DNA of 64,000 bases from Pirellula staleyi DSM 6068. GTDB taxonomy: Bacteria > Planctomycetota > Planctomycetia > Pirellulales > Pirellulaceae. The notes under the pieces were generated by a model that made no database searches, was not told where the DNA came from, and saw only the letters and a program-made list of their open reading frames with translations. The stretch's first letter is position 1; the number at the start of each line of letters is the position of its first letter. Where the stretch lies: positions 2,170,001 to 2,234,000 of the forward strand of contig NC_013720.1 in the NCBI RefSeq assembly GCF_000025185.1, in the 5' to 3' direction. Below are positions 27,367-36,089 of this stretch, piece by piece. The translations under genes were made by a program, and so were the position numbers.

Positions 27367-28266
27367 CTAGCGTCGAAAAAATTCCAGCAGCAACTCGTTC
27401 ACTCGGTGCGGTTCTTCATGCTGAATCCAGTGGGTCGCTTCCTCGAAGAAATGCAGCGTTCCCTGATCGCAGCAATCGATGCTCGGCTGAGCCATTTCAC
27501 GCGCGAGAAACTGATCGCGGCAACCCCACAGCATGAGGGTGGCTGGTGTGATTCGCGGCGGCATCGCGGTCTCTTGTCCATAGCGAAAAGCGGCGCGATA
27601 CCAGTGCAGCATTGTGGTGTAGGCTCCGGGAATGCTCCACAGTTCGGCATAAGCAGCCAGCTCGGCGTCGGTGAAGGTCCCCGCGCGACTCGACTCTGTC
27701 AGGGCTTTGCGTAGCGGCGCGAACTGATGACGGCGAGCCATCAGTTCCGGAAGCCAGGGGAGCTGAAACACGAGCATGTACCAACTTTTGAAAAACTGAC
27801 GCAGGCTGGTCCGTAGTACCTTGCGCATCACCAAAGGGTGCGGCACATTCAGGATCGCAAGTTTGGCAACGACGGCGGGGATCGTGGCGGCGAGGTACCA
27901 GGCGACCGCAGCTCCCCAGTCGTGCCCGACAACAATCGCTTGCGAGCGCCCCTGCTGATGAATCAGATCGGCCACATCGCCAGCCAGGTGATCGAGTCGA
28001 TAGTCGCGCACGTGCGGTGGCTTGCTACTACCGGCATAGCCTCGCTGATTCGGCGCGACGACTCGAAAACCGGCTGCTGCCAGCGGAACGATTTGATGTC
28101 GCCAGCCGAGATAGCTTTCGGGAAAACCGTGGAGCAATACCACCAGCGGAGCAGTCGGATCGCCAGCTGAAGCGATCTCGAGTTCGGCGTTTCGCAGCTG
28201 AACTTTTGAAAACGAGATCCCGGCAGCTTCGAGCTCCGTTTGCAGGTTGGCCAGTGCGCGGGACAT
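27367..28266 (-). CDS. Alpha/beta hydrolase, epoxide-hydrolase-like
   Basis: A 299-residue alpha/beta-hydrolase. The oxyanion motif HGFPE is at 46-50, and the nucleophile elbow GHDWG places Asp116 as nucleophile, which is the haloalkane dehalogenase/epoxide hydrolase pattern rather than a Ser esterase. The acid is probably Asp251 (GCRDQFL) and the base His279 (THWIQHE). The cap region at 140-220 is rich in aromatics and contains Tyr residues (WYMLVF, YAELW, YTTMLHWY) that in epoxide hydrolases polarise the epoxide. Asp nucleophile plus HGxP favours epoxide hydrolase. It is cytoplasmic, with no signal peptide, and is flanked at 26 bp by a small hypothetical upstream. Confidence 0.88.
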   Translation of the reverse strand: MSRALANLQTELEAAGISFSKVQLRNAELEIASAGDPTAPLVVLLHGFPESYLGWRHQIVPLAAAGFRVVAPNQRGYAGSSKPPHVRDYRLDHLAGDVADLIHQQGRSQAIVVGHDWGAAVAWYLAATIPAVVAKLAILNVPHPLVMRKVLRTSLRQFFKSWYMLVFQLPWLPELMARRHQFAPLRKALTESSRAGTFTDAELAAYAELWSIPGAYTTMLHWYRAAFRYGQETAMPPRITPATLMLWGCRDQFLAREMAQPSIDCCDQGTLHFFEEATHWIQHEEPHRVNELLLEFFRR

Positions 28267-28292
28267 GCTTCAACTTCCAGCGCGGCAAAAAA

Positions 28293-28619
28293 CTACTTGG
28301 GCTCGAACTGGGTGCATTCGAACTTGTCACCCACCGAGCGCAGTTTTTGCTCATCGGCTGGGGAGATGCTGCTCGCCTGATAACGCAAGTATTGCCAGCT
28401 CCAGGTGACTTCGATGGAAGCCAATTCGGCATCGATCATCAAAGAGCCGGGGAGTTCGTGATGCTTCGGGAACTCGACTTTCAAGGCATCGAGCATTTCT
28501 TTGATCGGCAGGTCGATCAGCCCTTCCACCTCTTCTCCCCAAATGAATTCCTGCGCGATCGCAGGAGGCTGTTTAGGAAAGGGGATGGGGGATTTCCACT
28601 GAAAAAGTTGGTAGGGCAT
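28293..28619 (-). CDS. Small hypothetical protein (108 aa)
   Basis: A 108-residue soluble, acidic protein (MPYQLFQWKSPIPFPKQPPAIAQEF...). It has no signal peptide, no membrane helix and no Cys cluster. Family not recognised. Coding is supported by its ATG start, protein-like composition and tight 26-bp spacing before the alpha/beta hydrolase, with which it is probably co-transcribed. The segment EMLDALKVEFPKHHELPGSLMIDAELASIEVTWSWQYLRYQ reads as a helix followed by strands. Confidence 0.6.
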   Translation of the reverse strand: MPYQLFQWKSPIPFPKQPPAIAQEFIWGEEVEGLIDLPIKEMLDALKVEFPKHHELPGSLMIDAELASIEVTWSWQYLRYQASSISPADEQKLRSVGDKFECTQFEPK

Positions 28620-28720
28620 GGCGAAATCGGCCTCAGGTGTTGGGGCTACGGTGAGCTATATTTCTACTCGCTATTGTAGCGAGCTTTAGGCCGACGGTTT
28701 CTTGCAGCGGAGAATCGAGC

Positions 28721-30082
28721 GTGGCAGGACTGATCATCAGCGTGTCGGGACTACGTGGCATCGTGGGGGAGACACTTACCGACGAAGTCGCGGCTCGATT
28801 TGCTCGCGCTTTTAGTGAATCCCTCCCAGCGGGGGCAGTGGTGGTGAGCCGCGACGGCCGCTCGCATGGGCCTGGACTAGCGCGGGCGATTCAGGCTTCC
28901 CTGGTCGCCTGTGGTCGCACGGTGATTGATGCGGGGATCGCCGCCACCCCGACACTCGGTGTGCTGGTGCGGCATCTCGCGGCGGCTGGTGGCCTGCAGA
29001 TCTCGGCGAGCCATAACCCCCCCGAGTACAACGGCATCAAACTGTTTGGCACCGATGGTCGCGTGATCGGAGCCGAGGCAGGTGCTGCTGTGAAACAGCG
29101 GTACGAGACACTGACGAGCGAGACTGCTTCCGGCAGTGCCTCGCGTTCGTTCGGCGCAATTCGCGTGGCGAGCGACGTCCATGGACCGCATCTTGAAAAA
29201 GTGCTGGCGCAGGTGGATGTCGAGGCGATTCAGCAGCGAAAATTCAAGGTTTTGCTCGACAGCAACGCCGGCTCGGGAAGTTTGCTCGGCTCTCGGCTGC
29301 TCGAAACGTTGGGCTGCGAGGTGGTGATGCGTGGCGGCGCTGCGGACGGAGTGTTTTTGCATCCGCCAGAACCGACAGCCACCAATTTGAAAGGGATTGC
29401 TGCTGAGGTGGCAGGTCTCGGGGTCGACGTCGGTTTTTGTCAGGACCCCGATGCCGATCGCCTCGCGGTGATCGATGAGCAGGGGACCTATATCGGCGAA
29501 GAGTACACACTCGCCCTCTGCCTGGCTGATGTTCTGACGCGTCGCCGAGGTCCGGTGGTCATCAACTGCGCTACGAGTCGCATGAATGAAGACATCGCGA
29601 CAAAGTTGGGGTGCAAACTCTTGCGCTCCAAAGTGGGCGAAGCCAATGTGTGTGATCTGATGATCGCCCAGCAGGCTGTGTTTGGTGGAGAGGGGAGTGG
29701 TGGTCCCATCGATCCGCAGGTCGGGTATGTGCGCGATAGTTTTGTTGGCATGGCGACCATTTTGTCGGCGATGGCAACGCGTCGTAAAACCGTCAGCCAA
29801 CTCGTCGCGGAGATTCCTCGCTACGAGATTCACAAAACGCAGATGCAGCTCCCTGAGGGGACGCTTCAGAAGGCTCTTGATGCAGTGGCCAGGACTCTGA
29901 ATGACGCCAAGCACGACTGGTCGGATGGATTGCGGATCGACTACGCCGATCGCTGGCTGATTGTGCGCGGCAGCAATACCGAACCGATGGTACGGCTGAT
30001 TGCCGAGGCCAAAACGCTCGCCGCAGCGGTGGCACTGTGCGACGAGGGACGCGCAGCAATCGAAGCAGCGCTGGGAATGTAA
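28721..30082 (+). CDS. Phosphohexomutase (phosphoglucosamine/phosphomannomutase family)
   Basis: A 453-residue alpha-D-phosphohexomutase. All four active-site loops are seen: phosphoserine loop ISASHNPPEYNG (Ser97), metal loop DPDADR (242-247), sugar loop GEGSGG, and phosphate loop RGSNTEP near the C-terminus. It begins with GTG and the protein opens LIISVSGLRGIVGETLT, the N-terminal domain with the conserved Arg of the R-G. The sequence is closest in style to GlmM-like/ManB-like bacterial enzymes of ~450 residues; which sugar (glucosamine-6-P, mannose-6-P or glucose-6-P) is not decidable by eye. It is divergent from the small hypothetical at 28293 and convergent with the fusion gene at 30135. 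Confidence 0.88.
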   Translation: MAGLIISVSGLRGIVGETLTDEVAARFARAFSESLPAGAVVVSRDGRSHGPGLARAIQASLVACGRTVIDAGIAATPTLGVLVRHLAAAGGLQISASHNPPEYNGIKLFGTDGRVIGAEAGAAVKQRYETLTSETASGSASRSFGAIRVASDVHGPHLEKVLAQVDVEAIQQRKFKVLLDSNAGSGSLLGSRLLETLGCEVVMRGGAADGVFLHPPEPTATNLKGIAAEVAGLGVDVGFCQDPDADRLAVIDEQGTYIGEEYTLALCLADVLTRRRGPVVINCATSRMNEDIATKLGCKLLRSKVGEANVCDLMIAQQAVFGGEGSGGPIDPQVGYVRDSFVGMATILSAMATRRKTVSQLVAEIPRYEIHKTQMQLPEGTLQKALDAVARTLNDAKHDWSDGLRIDYADRWLIVRGSNTEPMVRLIAEAKTLAAAVALCDEGRAAIEAALGM

Positions 30083-30134
30083 GACGGCGGCACCGATCTA
30101 GTGGCTTGCAGCGGCTGAATCGCTCGCGCGAGGC

Positions 30135-32462
30135 TTAGGCCGCTTTGAGTTGGCGTGCCTTCTTGGCCCAGCCAATCCAGCGGATCACTTCTTCGCGATC
30201 GGGTGGCGCACTGCTCCGCAGGATCCGTTTCCCTTCACTCGATTCGATCAGTGGCTCGATCAGCTGAAGGACTTCGTCGGCTGGTAGTTCGGCGAGGTCT
30301 TCAGGGGTTTCAATGCCGCTGGCAACGAGAATTTGGGCATCGTGGCCGGCGATGCCAGGCATACGACAGCAGAGTGTCGACTCCTTCTGCCACTGGCGAA
30401 TCGTATCGGCTGTGATGTGCGACATCTTCAGTTTGCTAGCGAGCTGAACGGGGTTGGTTTCGAGCAGATCGCCGACCGTGCGCACGCCCACGACATGCAG
30501 CCGCTGCGATGTTTTTTCGCCGATGCTTGGCGCATCTTTCACGGCATCTTTGCGGTGGAGCTTGAACTTATCGCTGCCGCTCGAAGCGGGCCTTTCGCTC
30601 TCTGCTGAACGCTCGCTCTTGAGCAGGCTCGAGCGTCCCTTGGTTGTTTCTGGTGGTTTGTCGCGCGACAGAAGGGCGTGCGCTTCGTCTTCGATATCGG
30701 GCTCGCTGGAGCCCGTGTCGGCTGAAGTCGTCGCTGCGGCAGTTGTGATCCCCGGTTTGGGGCTGCGCTGAAAGACAGCGGCTGCCTTGCTGGCCGCCGA
30801 TTTGGCCGCCGAAGTTGTGGCCGAGGCGGCAACTTTCGCGGCCGACATCGACTTGGCAGCAGCGGAGGAAAGCCACGATCGAATTCGCGATGGACGACGT
30901 TCGGCACTCGGTGGCTGAGCGGCTGTGGCTTCGTCGGGCGAAGGCGTTTGGTCGTCCATCTCGGCTGCTTCGCGCGCGAGTTGATCGGCCAGCGGATGCT
31001 GCAAAATTACCGTATCGCGCGAGTGCATGTCGCGAGTGGTTGGGGAGGCTCTTTCATCGCGCGAAGGAACGTGCTCTTCGCTGTTGTGCTCGTCTTGAAT
31101 CTCGAGTTTTGCCTTGGATTTCTCGCGCGGTGGCAGGGAAATCGGAACGTACTTGGAAATATCGGGGGAGATCTCAGCTGGCTGAGGCGAAGCGGCTGCG
31201 GTTGCTGAAGTGGCGGGCTGGCGCTCTGTTTTCGCGGGCTCTCGGGGATTGGATGTAGGAGCGGCTTTCTCGTCGCGCTGACGTGGTTCTCGCCGCTCTG
31301 CGGAGGAACTGCTCGCGCGCGGAACATAGCTCGAGCTATAGGTCGACGAGAGTGGGCTGCTGTAGAGCAGCTGCGCGATATCGATCGGCTCGGTGAGTTC
31401 GGGGAGCTCGATCGGTTTGCGTCGTCGTGGTCGGCGATTGTCGATCACCGGCGAACTGACAAGTTTGTTCGTGCGGCGACGTTCGGCTGCGCCGGTTCCG
31501 AAGAGTGTTCCAGGAGGGCGAATCGGCTCGGCGTCGAGTTTTTCAATGGGCTTTTTGAGGACTTCCTCGGCATGAGCGCGGCGCACTTCCGCTTCGTCGT
31601 AGGGAAGATTGTCGATCACTTTGCCACGGACCGAAAACTCGGCATACAGCACTTCGAGGAACGCTTTCTGGCGTGAATCCTCGAGACGCTTGCGCAAGGT
31701 CTCCAAGGGGATCTTCGCGGCGGCCATGATGCCGCGCAGCGTGACGTCGACCCACGGAGGCTGCACATTCCCTTCGCGAATGGCCCGTTCGAGAATCCGC
31801 GCGAAACCGACGACTGCGGTCCCCAGGCAGCGGGCGACACGATCTTTACTCTCTTGGTCCATCCCTAGGAGCGGATTGCGCACCCCTTCGGACAGGTTGT
31901 AGTGATCGATCAGCACGTCGTAGTGCGCGTTGGCGAGGCGTGCTCCGCTGTGGATCATTTCTTTCAGCCAGTCGTCCCCTTCGGGCATTTCAACGCGGGG
32001 ATAGCCTCCCTGATCGTGATCGATGATCTGCTGCAGCTCGCCATACGACTTGGTGACGCTCCACTCGAGCGCGCGATGGACTGTTCCCTCTGCTTCACTT
32101 TGACCGGTGTGGAGCGGCATCAGCGGATCGCTGTAGTAGTGGCTCAGCACGCCAGCGGAGTAGACAGCCTCTTCCCACAAGTGGTTGCGAAACGCTTGCA
32201 CCGTGGCGTCGTACCATTTTTGGGCGGTGGTGACGGCACCTCCCCAGTAATTGTCTTGGACATGCAAAACGTGATTGCGAAAGTCTTTGAACTTGTCGTC
32301 GGGCGCTTTGGCCCCTTCGAGATAGGCCCCATGGTAGCGCAGGAACAGGTCGACCCAGCGTTCGTTGTCGGGGAGCTGGAGGTGCCTGAGCGCATCGATC
32401 GCCAGCTTGTGATGCGTACTGCGGCACAGCGAGGTGAACACGACATGCAAAAGGAGCGACAC
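30135..32462 (-). CDS. Zinc-phospholipase-C-like domain fused to DUF4332 helix-hairpin-helix region
   Basis: A 775-residue protein. Residues 1-300 resemble the zinc-dependent phospholipase C / S1-P1 nuclease fold: His17-His18 early, FRNHVLHVQD (His64, His67), and SAGVLSHYYSDPLMPLHTG with His108, Asp112 and His118, then His129. This HYxxDPxxPxH motif is the metal-ligand core. Residues ~330-640 are low-complexity, Arg/Pro/Ser/Ala/Lys-rich and probably disordered, with no motif. The last ~130 residues (GEKTSQRLHVVGVRTVGDLLETNP ... VASGIETPEDLAELP) are DUF4332, a pair of helix-hairpin-helix-like repeats. The start is GTG at 32462. No signal peptide is clear. Function unknown: a hydrolase with a nucleic-acid-type tail is inferred. 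Confidence 0.7.
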   Translation of the reverse strand: MSLLLHVVFTSLCRSTHHKLAIDALRHLQLPDNERWVDLFLRYHGAYLEGAKAPDDKFKDFRNHVLHVQDNYWGGAVTTAQKWYDATVQAFRNHLWEEAVYSAGVLSHYYSDPLMPLHTGQSEAEGTVHRALEWSVTKSYGELQQIIDHDQGGYPRVEMPEGDDWLKEMIHSGARLANAHYDVLIDHYNLSEGVRNPLLGMDQESKDRVARCLGTAVVGFARILERAIREGNVQPPWVDVTLRGIMAAAKIPLETLRKRLEDSRQKAFLEVLYAEFSVRGKVIDNLPYDEAEVRRAHAEEVLKKPIEKLDAEPIRPPGTLFGTGAAERRRTNKLVSSPVIDNRRPRRRKPIELPELTEPIDIAQLLYSSPLSSTYSSSYVPRASSSSAERREPRQRDEKAAPTSNPREPAKTERQPATSATAAASPQPAEISPDISKYVPISLPPREKSKAKLEIQDEHNSEEHVPSRDERASPTTRDMHSRDTVILQHPLADQLAREAAEMDDQTPSPDEATAAQPPSAERRPSRIRSWLSSAAAKSMSAAKVAASATTSAAKSAASKAAAVFQRSPKPGITTAAATTSADTGSSEPDIEDEAHALLSRDKPPETTKGRSSLLKSERSAESERPASSGSDKFKLHRKDAVKDAPSIGEKTSQRLHVVGVRTVGDLLETNPVQLASKLKMSHITADTIRQWQKESTLCCRMPGIAGHDAQILVASGIETPEDLAELPADEVLQLIEPLIESSEGKRILRSSAPPDREEVIRWIGWAKKARQLKAA

Positions 32463-32863
32463 GACTGGCGGTTCCGTCCGCAGGACTAAGTTTTCGTAAA
32501 GTTAGTAATAGAAAGTATTTGTGGCGATTCTTGTGGTTTTGAATTGAGCCGCTTTTCGACCTCGCCCAAACTGCCGTAAGTAGTGACTATTCGGGCTGTT
32601 ACGCCGAAGCTACTGGGGCACTCGAGGGGAGCGTAGCAGAATGGCGAAAACGGCCAAAGATCAGTCGCGTCCTAGTCGATACATGGCTCATCGCCAGACC
32701 TTTCCCATGAGCTAGCCGAGCTAGCGGAAAGCTGGGGAAGGTTTCAGAGAAAACTGCTCGGTCGGCCTCTTGATCTTGGGCAAGTCGAGCGATACTTTAT
32801 AGTGCTTCCGAGAGAGCGAACCTCGCCCGCTGTGGCGTCGTCTGTTAATCTTGGGAACGATAC
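32463..32863. other. Intergenic region upstream of tRNA-Gly
   Basis: Roughly 400 bases with no supported gene. It holds the start region of the leftward gene at 32462 and a candidate tRNA promoter: TTGGGC (32776-32781), 16 bases, TATAGT (32798-32803). Nothing else was noticed. Confidence 0.4.
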
Positions 32864-32936
32864 GCGGGTGTAGCTCAGTTGGTAGAGCACCACGTTGCCA
32901 ACGTGGTTGTCGTGGGTTCGAATCCCATCACCCGCT
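32864..32936 (+). tRNA. tRNA-Gly (anticodon GCC)
   Basis: A 73-base cloverleaf. The acceptor GCGGGTG (32864-32870) pairs with CACCCGC (32929-32935), with discriminator T32936. The D arm is TAGCTCAGTTGGTAGAGCA, the anticodon stem CCACG/CGTGG holds loop TTGCCAA with anticodon GCC at 32897-32899, and the T loop is GGTTCGAATCC. The CCA end is not encoded. It reads GGC/GGU codons. Confidence 0.97.
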
Positions 32937-33406
32937 CTCGATTGTTTACTGGATGACTGCAACTGCTGCATGACCATAGCAGTTTGCAGCATGCCAACGG
33001 AAATGGGCCGATTTTGGCTGGTTCACTGGTAGTTTTGCATCGACGCGAAACTTTTGGTGGCTGGTCATCCAGGCTTCGTGAATCAGGTCGACTGAGTCCG
33101 CTCGACGCCAGCGTCAGCATGACCACCGCAGACTCTGATCTGCGTCTTTTAGCCTGTGCTTCATTTCGCGTAACCAGTGGAAGAGAAGAAGCTTGGCGTT
33201 TTCTGAAATCGATGGGGCAAGGCTGCTCTTTCGATTCTTTCCCGAACGTTCAGCGGGTGCTGCGATGAAAGCCGAATGCGTGCTTTAAGTCGTTCGCTCA
33301 CTTGAACTTCGATTCGGACAGATAAGTGCGTCAGGCATTTTTCGAGAAGCGTATACCGTCGTAGTTGTTTCCTTTTTGGCCAGGATTTTTCCCCTGGGGT
33401 TGCCCG
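32937..33406. other. Intergenic region between tRNA-Gly and tig
   Basis: About 470 bases. A 94-codon rightward frame (32984-33268) exists but has no ribosome-binding site or recognisable protein character, so it is left as non-coding. No terminator or repeat was seen. Confidence 0.4.
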
Positions 33407-34888
33407 ATGAGCTCATCTGAAGTTGATACCGTAAGTCCTGCAGGCGAAGCTGAAGTCGTGAAGTTGTCGCTCGACGTGAAGGTCGAGAAGCCCAGCGCTT
33501 GCGAACGACATGTGAAGGTGTCGGTCAGCGCGGACGACGTCAAACGCTACCTCAAGGACGCTTTCGACGACCTCGGCCCCAAGGCTGAAGTTCCCGGCTT
33601 TCGTGCCGGTCGTGCCCCTCGCAAGCTGGTTGAAGCCCGCTTCCGCGATCAAATTGCTGATCAAGTGAAGGGGAAACTGCTGATGGACAGCATGACCCAG
33701 ATCAGCGAAGACCACGACTTCTCGGCCATTAGCGAACCTGACTTCAATTTCAGCGCCGTCGATCTGCCAACCGATGGCCCGATGTCGTTTGAGTTCAACA
33801 TCGAAGTTCGCCCTGAATTCGACCTGCCCGAATGGAAGGGTCTGAAGATCGAGCGCTTGGTGCACGAGTACACCGAAGACGAAGTGACGCAGCACCTGAA
33901 CAAGCTGCTCGCTCGCTACGCCACGCAAGTGGAAAGCACCGAGCCGATCCAGATGGGTGACCTCGTCGCCTGCGAAATGCACTTCCAGAAGGATGGTGCA
34001 TGTCTCGCTCACTTCAACGAAACGTTGGAAGTGCGAGAAGTTCTCAGCCTCAGCGACACCAAGGTCGAAAACTTTGGCGAGTTGATGGTTGGCAAGAACA
34101 TCGGCGACGAAGCGAAGACCACCGTCACCATTTCGGCCGATGCTGAAAATGAAACGCTCCGCGGCGTGACGCTCGACCTGTCGATTCACATCGTTGGCGT
34201 GCAAACCCGCAAATTGCCTGACCTTAACGAAGGTTTCCTCGATCGCATTGGCGGCTTTGCCAGCGTCGATGAACTTCGCGCTGAAGTGAAGAAGGAACTC
34301 GATCGCCAGTTGAGCTATCAGCAGCAGCGTCAGGTTCGTCAGCAGATCACATCGACTTTGACCGTAGCTGCCAACTGGGACCTCCCACCAGCGATGCTCC
34401 GCCGTCAAGCTCGCCGCGAACTCGAGCGTGCAGTGATGGAATTGCAGTCGAGCGGCTTCGGCAACGACATGATCAAGGCCTACGCCAACCAACTGCAGCA
34501 AAACGCGATGGCTGAAACGGCCCGCGCTTTGAAGGAACACTTCATCCTCGAGCGTATCGCCGAAGATCAATCGATCGACGCCGAACCGCAAGACTATGAC
34601 AACGAGATCCGTCTGCTCGCCGAACAGAGCGACGAATCCCCACGTAAGGTCCGTGCTCGCCTTGAGAAGCGTGGCCTGATGGACACCCTTCGCAACCAGA
34701 TCATCGAACGCAAGGTGATCGACGTCATCACCAAGAGCGCCGAGTTCACCGACAAGCCCTACACACCACCGAAGAACGACATCACCGCTGTCGACTTCGC
34801 GGTGAGTGGTCACGAGCATGCGATTCCAGACGCAGCCCACGCCGACGTCCCCGTGACGCCCGGCTCGCCTGAATTGCCAAAGGCCTAA
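33407..34888 (+). CDS. tig: Trigger factor
   Basis: A 493-residue ribosome-associated chaperone with peptidyl-prolyl isomerase activity. The N-terminal ribosome-binding domain carries GFRAGRAPRKLVEARF, corresponding to the conserved GFRxGxxP signature that docks on L23. The FKBP-like middle spans about residues 180-270 (IQMGDLVACEMHF and following), although its catalytic character looks weak. The C-terminal chaperone arms are long and helical and end in an acidic/Pro tail. Trigger factors are usually ~430 residues; this one is extended at both ends. The ATG at 33407 (MSSSEVDT) is used; the frame is open to 33365. Codon bias suggests strong expression. Two clpP genes lie downstream, the common tig-clpP order, but a terminator intervenes and clpX is absent. 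Confidence 0.93.
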   Translation: MSSSEVDTVSPAGEAEVVKLSLDVKVEKPSACERHVKVSVSADDVKRYLKDAFDDLGPKAEVPGFRAGRAPRKLVEARFRDQIADQVKGKLLMDSMTQISEDHDFSAISEPDFNFSAVDLPTDGPMSFEFNIEVRPEFDLPEWKGLKIERLVHEYTEDEVTQHLNKLLARYATQVESTEPIQMGDLVACEMHFQKDGACLAHFNETLEVREVLSLSDTKVENFGELMVGKNIGDEAKTTVTISADAENETLRGVTLDLSIHIVGVQTRKLPDLNEGFLDRIGGFASVDELRAEVKKELDRQLSYQQQRQVRQQITSTLTVAANWDLPPAMLRRQARRELERAVMELQSSGFGNDMIKAYANQLQQNAMAETARALKEHFILERIAEDQSIDAEPQDYDNEIRLLAEQSDESPRKVRARLEKRGLMDTLRNQIIERKVIDVITKSAEFTDKPYTPPKNDITAVDFAVSGHEHAIPDAAHADVPVTPGSPELPKA

Positions 34889-34930
34889 GGAAATTACCTA
34901 GGGGCTGTCTGACCTGACAGGCTGCCTAAT

Positions 34931-34970
34931 TTTGCTAGTTCGCCAAACCTTAGTGTGGCGAGCTAGCAAA
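34931..34970 (+). repeat. Long hairpin after tig
   Basis: Arms 34931-34945 (TTTGCTAGTTCGCCA) and 34956-34970 pair over 15 positions with one G-U, enclosing a 10-base loop. There is no T-tract. It precedes the terminator by 20 bases. Confidence 0.7.
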
Positions 34971-34990
34971 CTCAACTTACGAACGATCGT

Positions 34991-35021
34991 AAAAACCCCG
35001 CTTCTCGAGGCGGGGTTTTTT
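34991..35021 (+). terminator. Rho-independent terminator after tig
   Basis: Stem 34991-35001 (AAAAACCCCGC) with 35010-35020, an 8-base loop, ending in a run of T. The A-run on the left arm makes it potentially bidirectional. Confidence 0.9.
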
Positions 35022-35379
35022 GCTGCGCGGTACTAACTGCCGAAGAAGCTCGCAGTTAGAGATTCTGCCTGCAAGGAAGTTGGAAGCAGCAGCGTCGACA
35101 GTTGGCCGAGGGGGCAGCAAGCTCCACCGAATGCCCAGATGTCTCGTTGCTGATCCCCTCGATGTAGTACCCTGGCCTCGCGCACGGGAGTGCGGAATAA
35201 TACATCCAGTTGAATGCCTTCGCAGCTTGATCGCCGCACGACCGCAGCCTCGGTGCTACCCAGAGGGTAGTACGACTGACCACTGCCTCGATTGATCCGT
35301 AAAAGTAGCTTTACCCGCAAGCATTTCCAGCATTGGGCAAACAGGCCGCCCGCAAGATTCTCCGGAAGGATGCACCGCA

Positions 35380-36006
35380 ATGAGCGATTATGGACCGGGT
35401 TCGATTTCCAATTCACATTCCTACCAAAGCTACCAGCGGCAACGTCAACTCACCCTGGGCGATCTTCTGCTCGAGAACCGCATTGTGTTCTTGCAGGGGG
35501 AGATCTACACCGGCAACGCCAACGAAATGGTGATGAAGCTGCTGTATCTCCAAAGCGAAAACCGCCGCAAGGATATTCACTTCTACATCAACAGCCCGGG
35601 TGGCGACGTTGCGGCTACCTTGGCTGTCTACGACACCATGCAAATGCTGAGCTGCCCAGTTGCTACCTACTGCGTGGGCCAAGCTGCCAGCGGCGCAGCC
35701 GTGCTGCTGCTCGGTGGCACCAAGGGAAAACGCTACGCTCTCCCGAATTCGCGCATCATGATGCATCAGCCTCACGGTGGCGTGGGTGGTCAGATCAGCG
35801 ATATCGAAATTCAAGCACGCGAAATCCTGCGTTATCGCGAAGTGCTGAACGAAATCATTTCGAAGCACACCGGGCAGGCGATCGACAAGATTGCAAAGGA
35901 CTGCGATCGCGACTTCTTCCTCTCGGCTGGTGAGGCAAAAGCCTATGGCGTGGTCGACGACATCCTGCAAAAGATGCCAGGTAGCGAACCTGAAGAGAAA
36001 GACTAA
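35380..36006 (+). CDS. ATP-dependent Clp protease proteolytic subunit (divergent paralogue)
   Basis: A 208-residue ClpP family serine peptidase. The catalytic triad appears present: Ser104 (GQAASGAA), His129 (IMMHQP) and Asp178 (CDRDFF). Compared with canonical ClpP, the residue after the nucleophile is Gly rather than Met, GQAASMGA becoming GQAASGAA, and the N-terminus is longer and Ser/Tyr/Gln-rich (SYQSYQRQRQLTLGDLLLENR) instead of the usual 'PMVIEQT' propeptide/axial loop. Planctomycetes often carry two ClpP, like cyanobacteria and mycobacteria, which form mixed rings. The second clpP follows 83 bp downstream. The partner ATPase ClpX/ClpA is not in the window. Confidence 0.9.
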   Translation: MSDYGPGSISNSHSYQSYQRQRQLTLGDLLLENRIVFLQGEIYTGNANEMVMKLLYLQSENRRKDIHFYINSPGGDVAATLAVYDTMQMLSCPVATYCVGQAASGAAVLLLGGTKGKRYALPNSRIMMHQPHGGVGGQISDIEIQAREILRYREVLNEIISKHTGQAIDKIAKDCDRDFFLSAGEAKAYGVVDDILQKMPGSEPEEKD

Positions 36007-36089
36007 CCCGACGGCTTCCGCCCGAAGTTAGCGCCACCAACGAACCACAATCAATCAAATTGAAATAGATCAACGGAGTTTGCCGCGCG

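Larger units (their letters stand above)
34889..35379. other. Intergenic region between tig and the first clpP
   Basis: About 490 bases. It holds an imperfect 15-bp hairpin (34931-34970) and a terminator (34991-35021). The remaining ~350 bases show no gene; a leftward 127-codon frame (35033-35416) overlaps the clpP start and is rejected. Confidence 0.5.

Noticed and set aside
32984-33268. 94-codon rightward frame after tRNA-Gly
   Set aside because: No ribosome-binding site and composition typical of non-coding DNA.
35033-35416. 127-codon leftward frame between tig and clpP
   Set aside because: Overlaps the clpP start on the other strand, no recognisable motif, and covers the tail of the terminator region.
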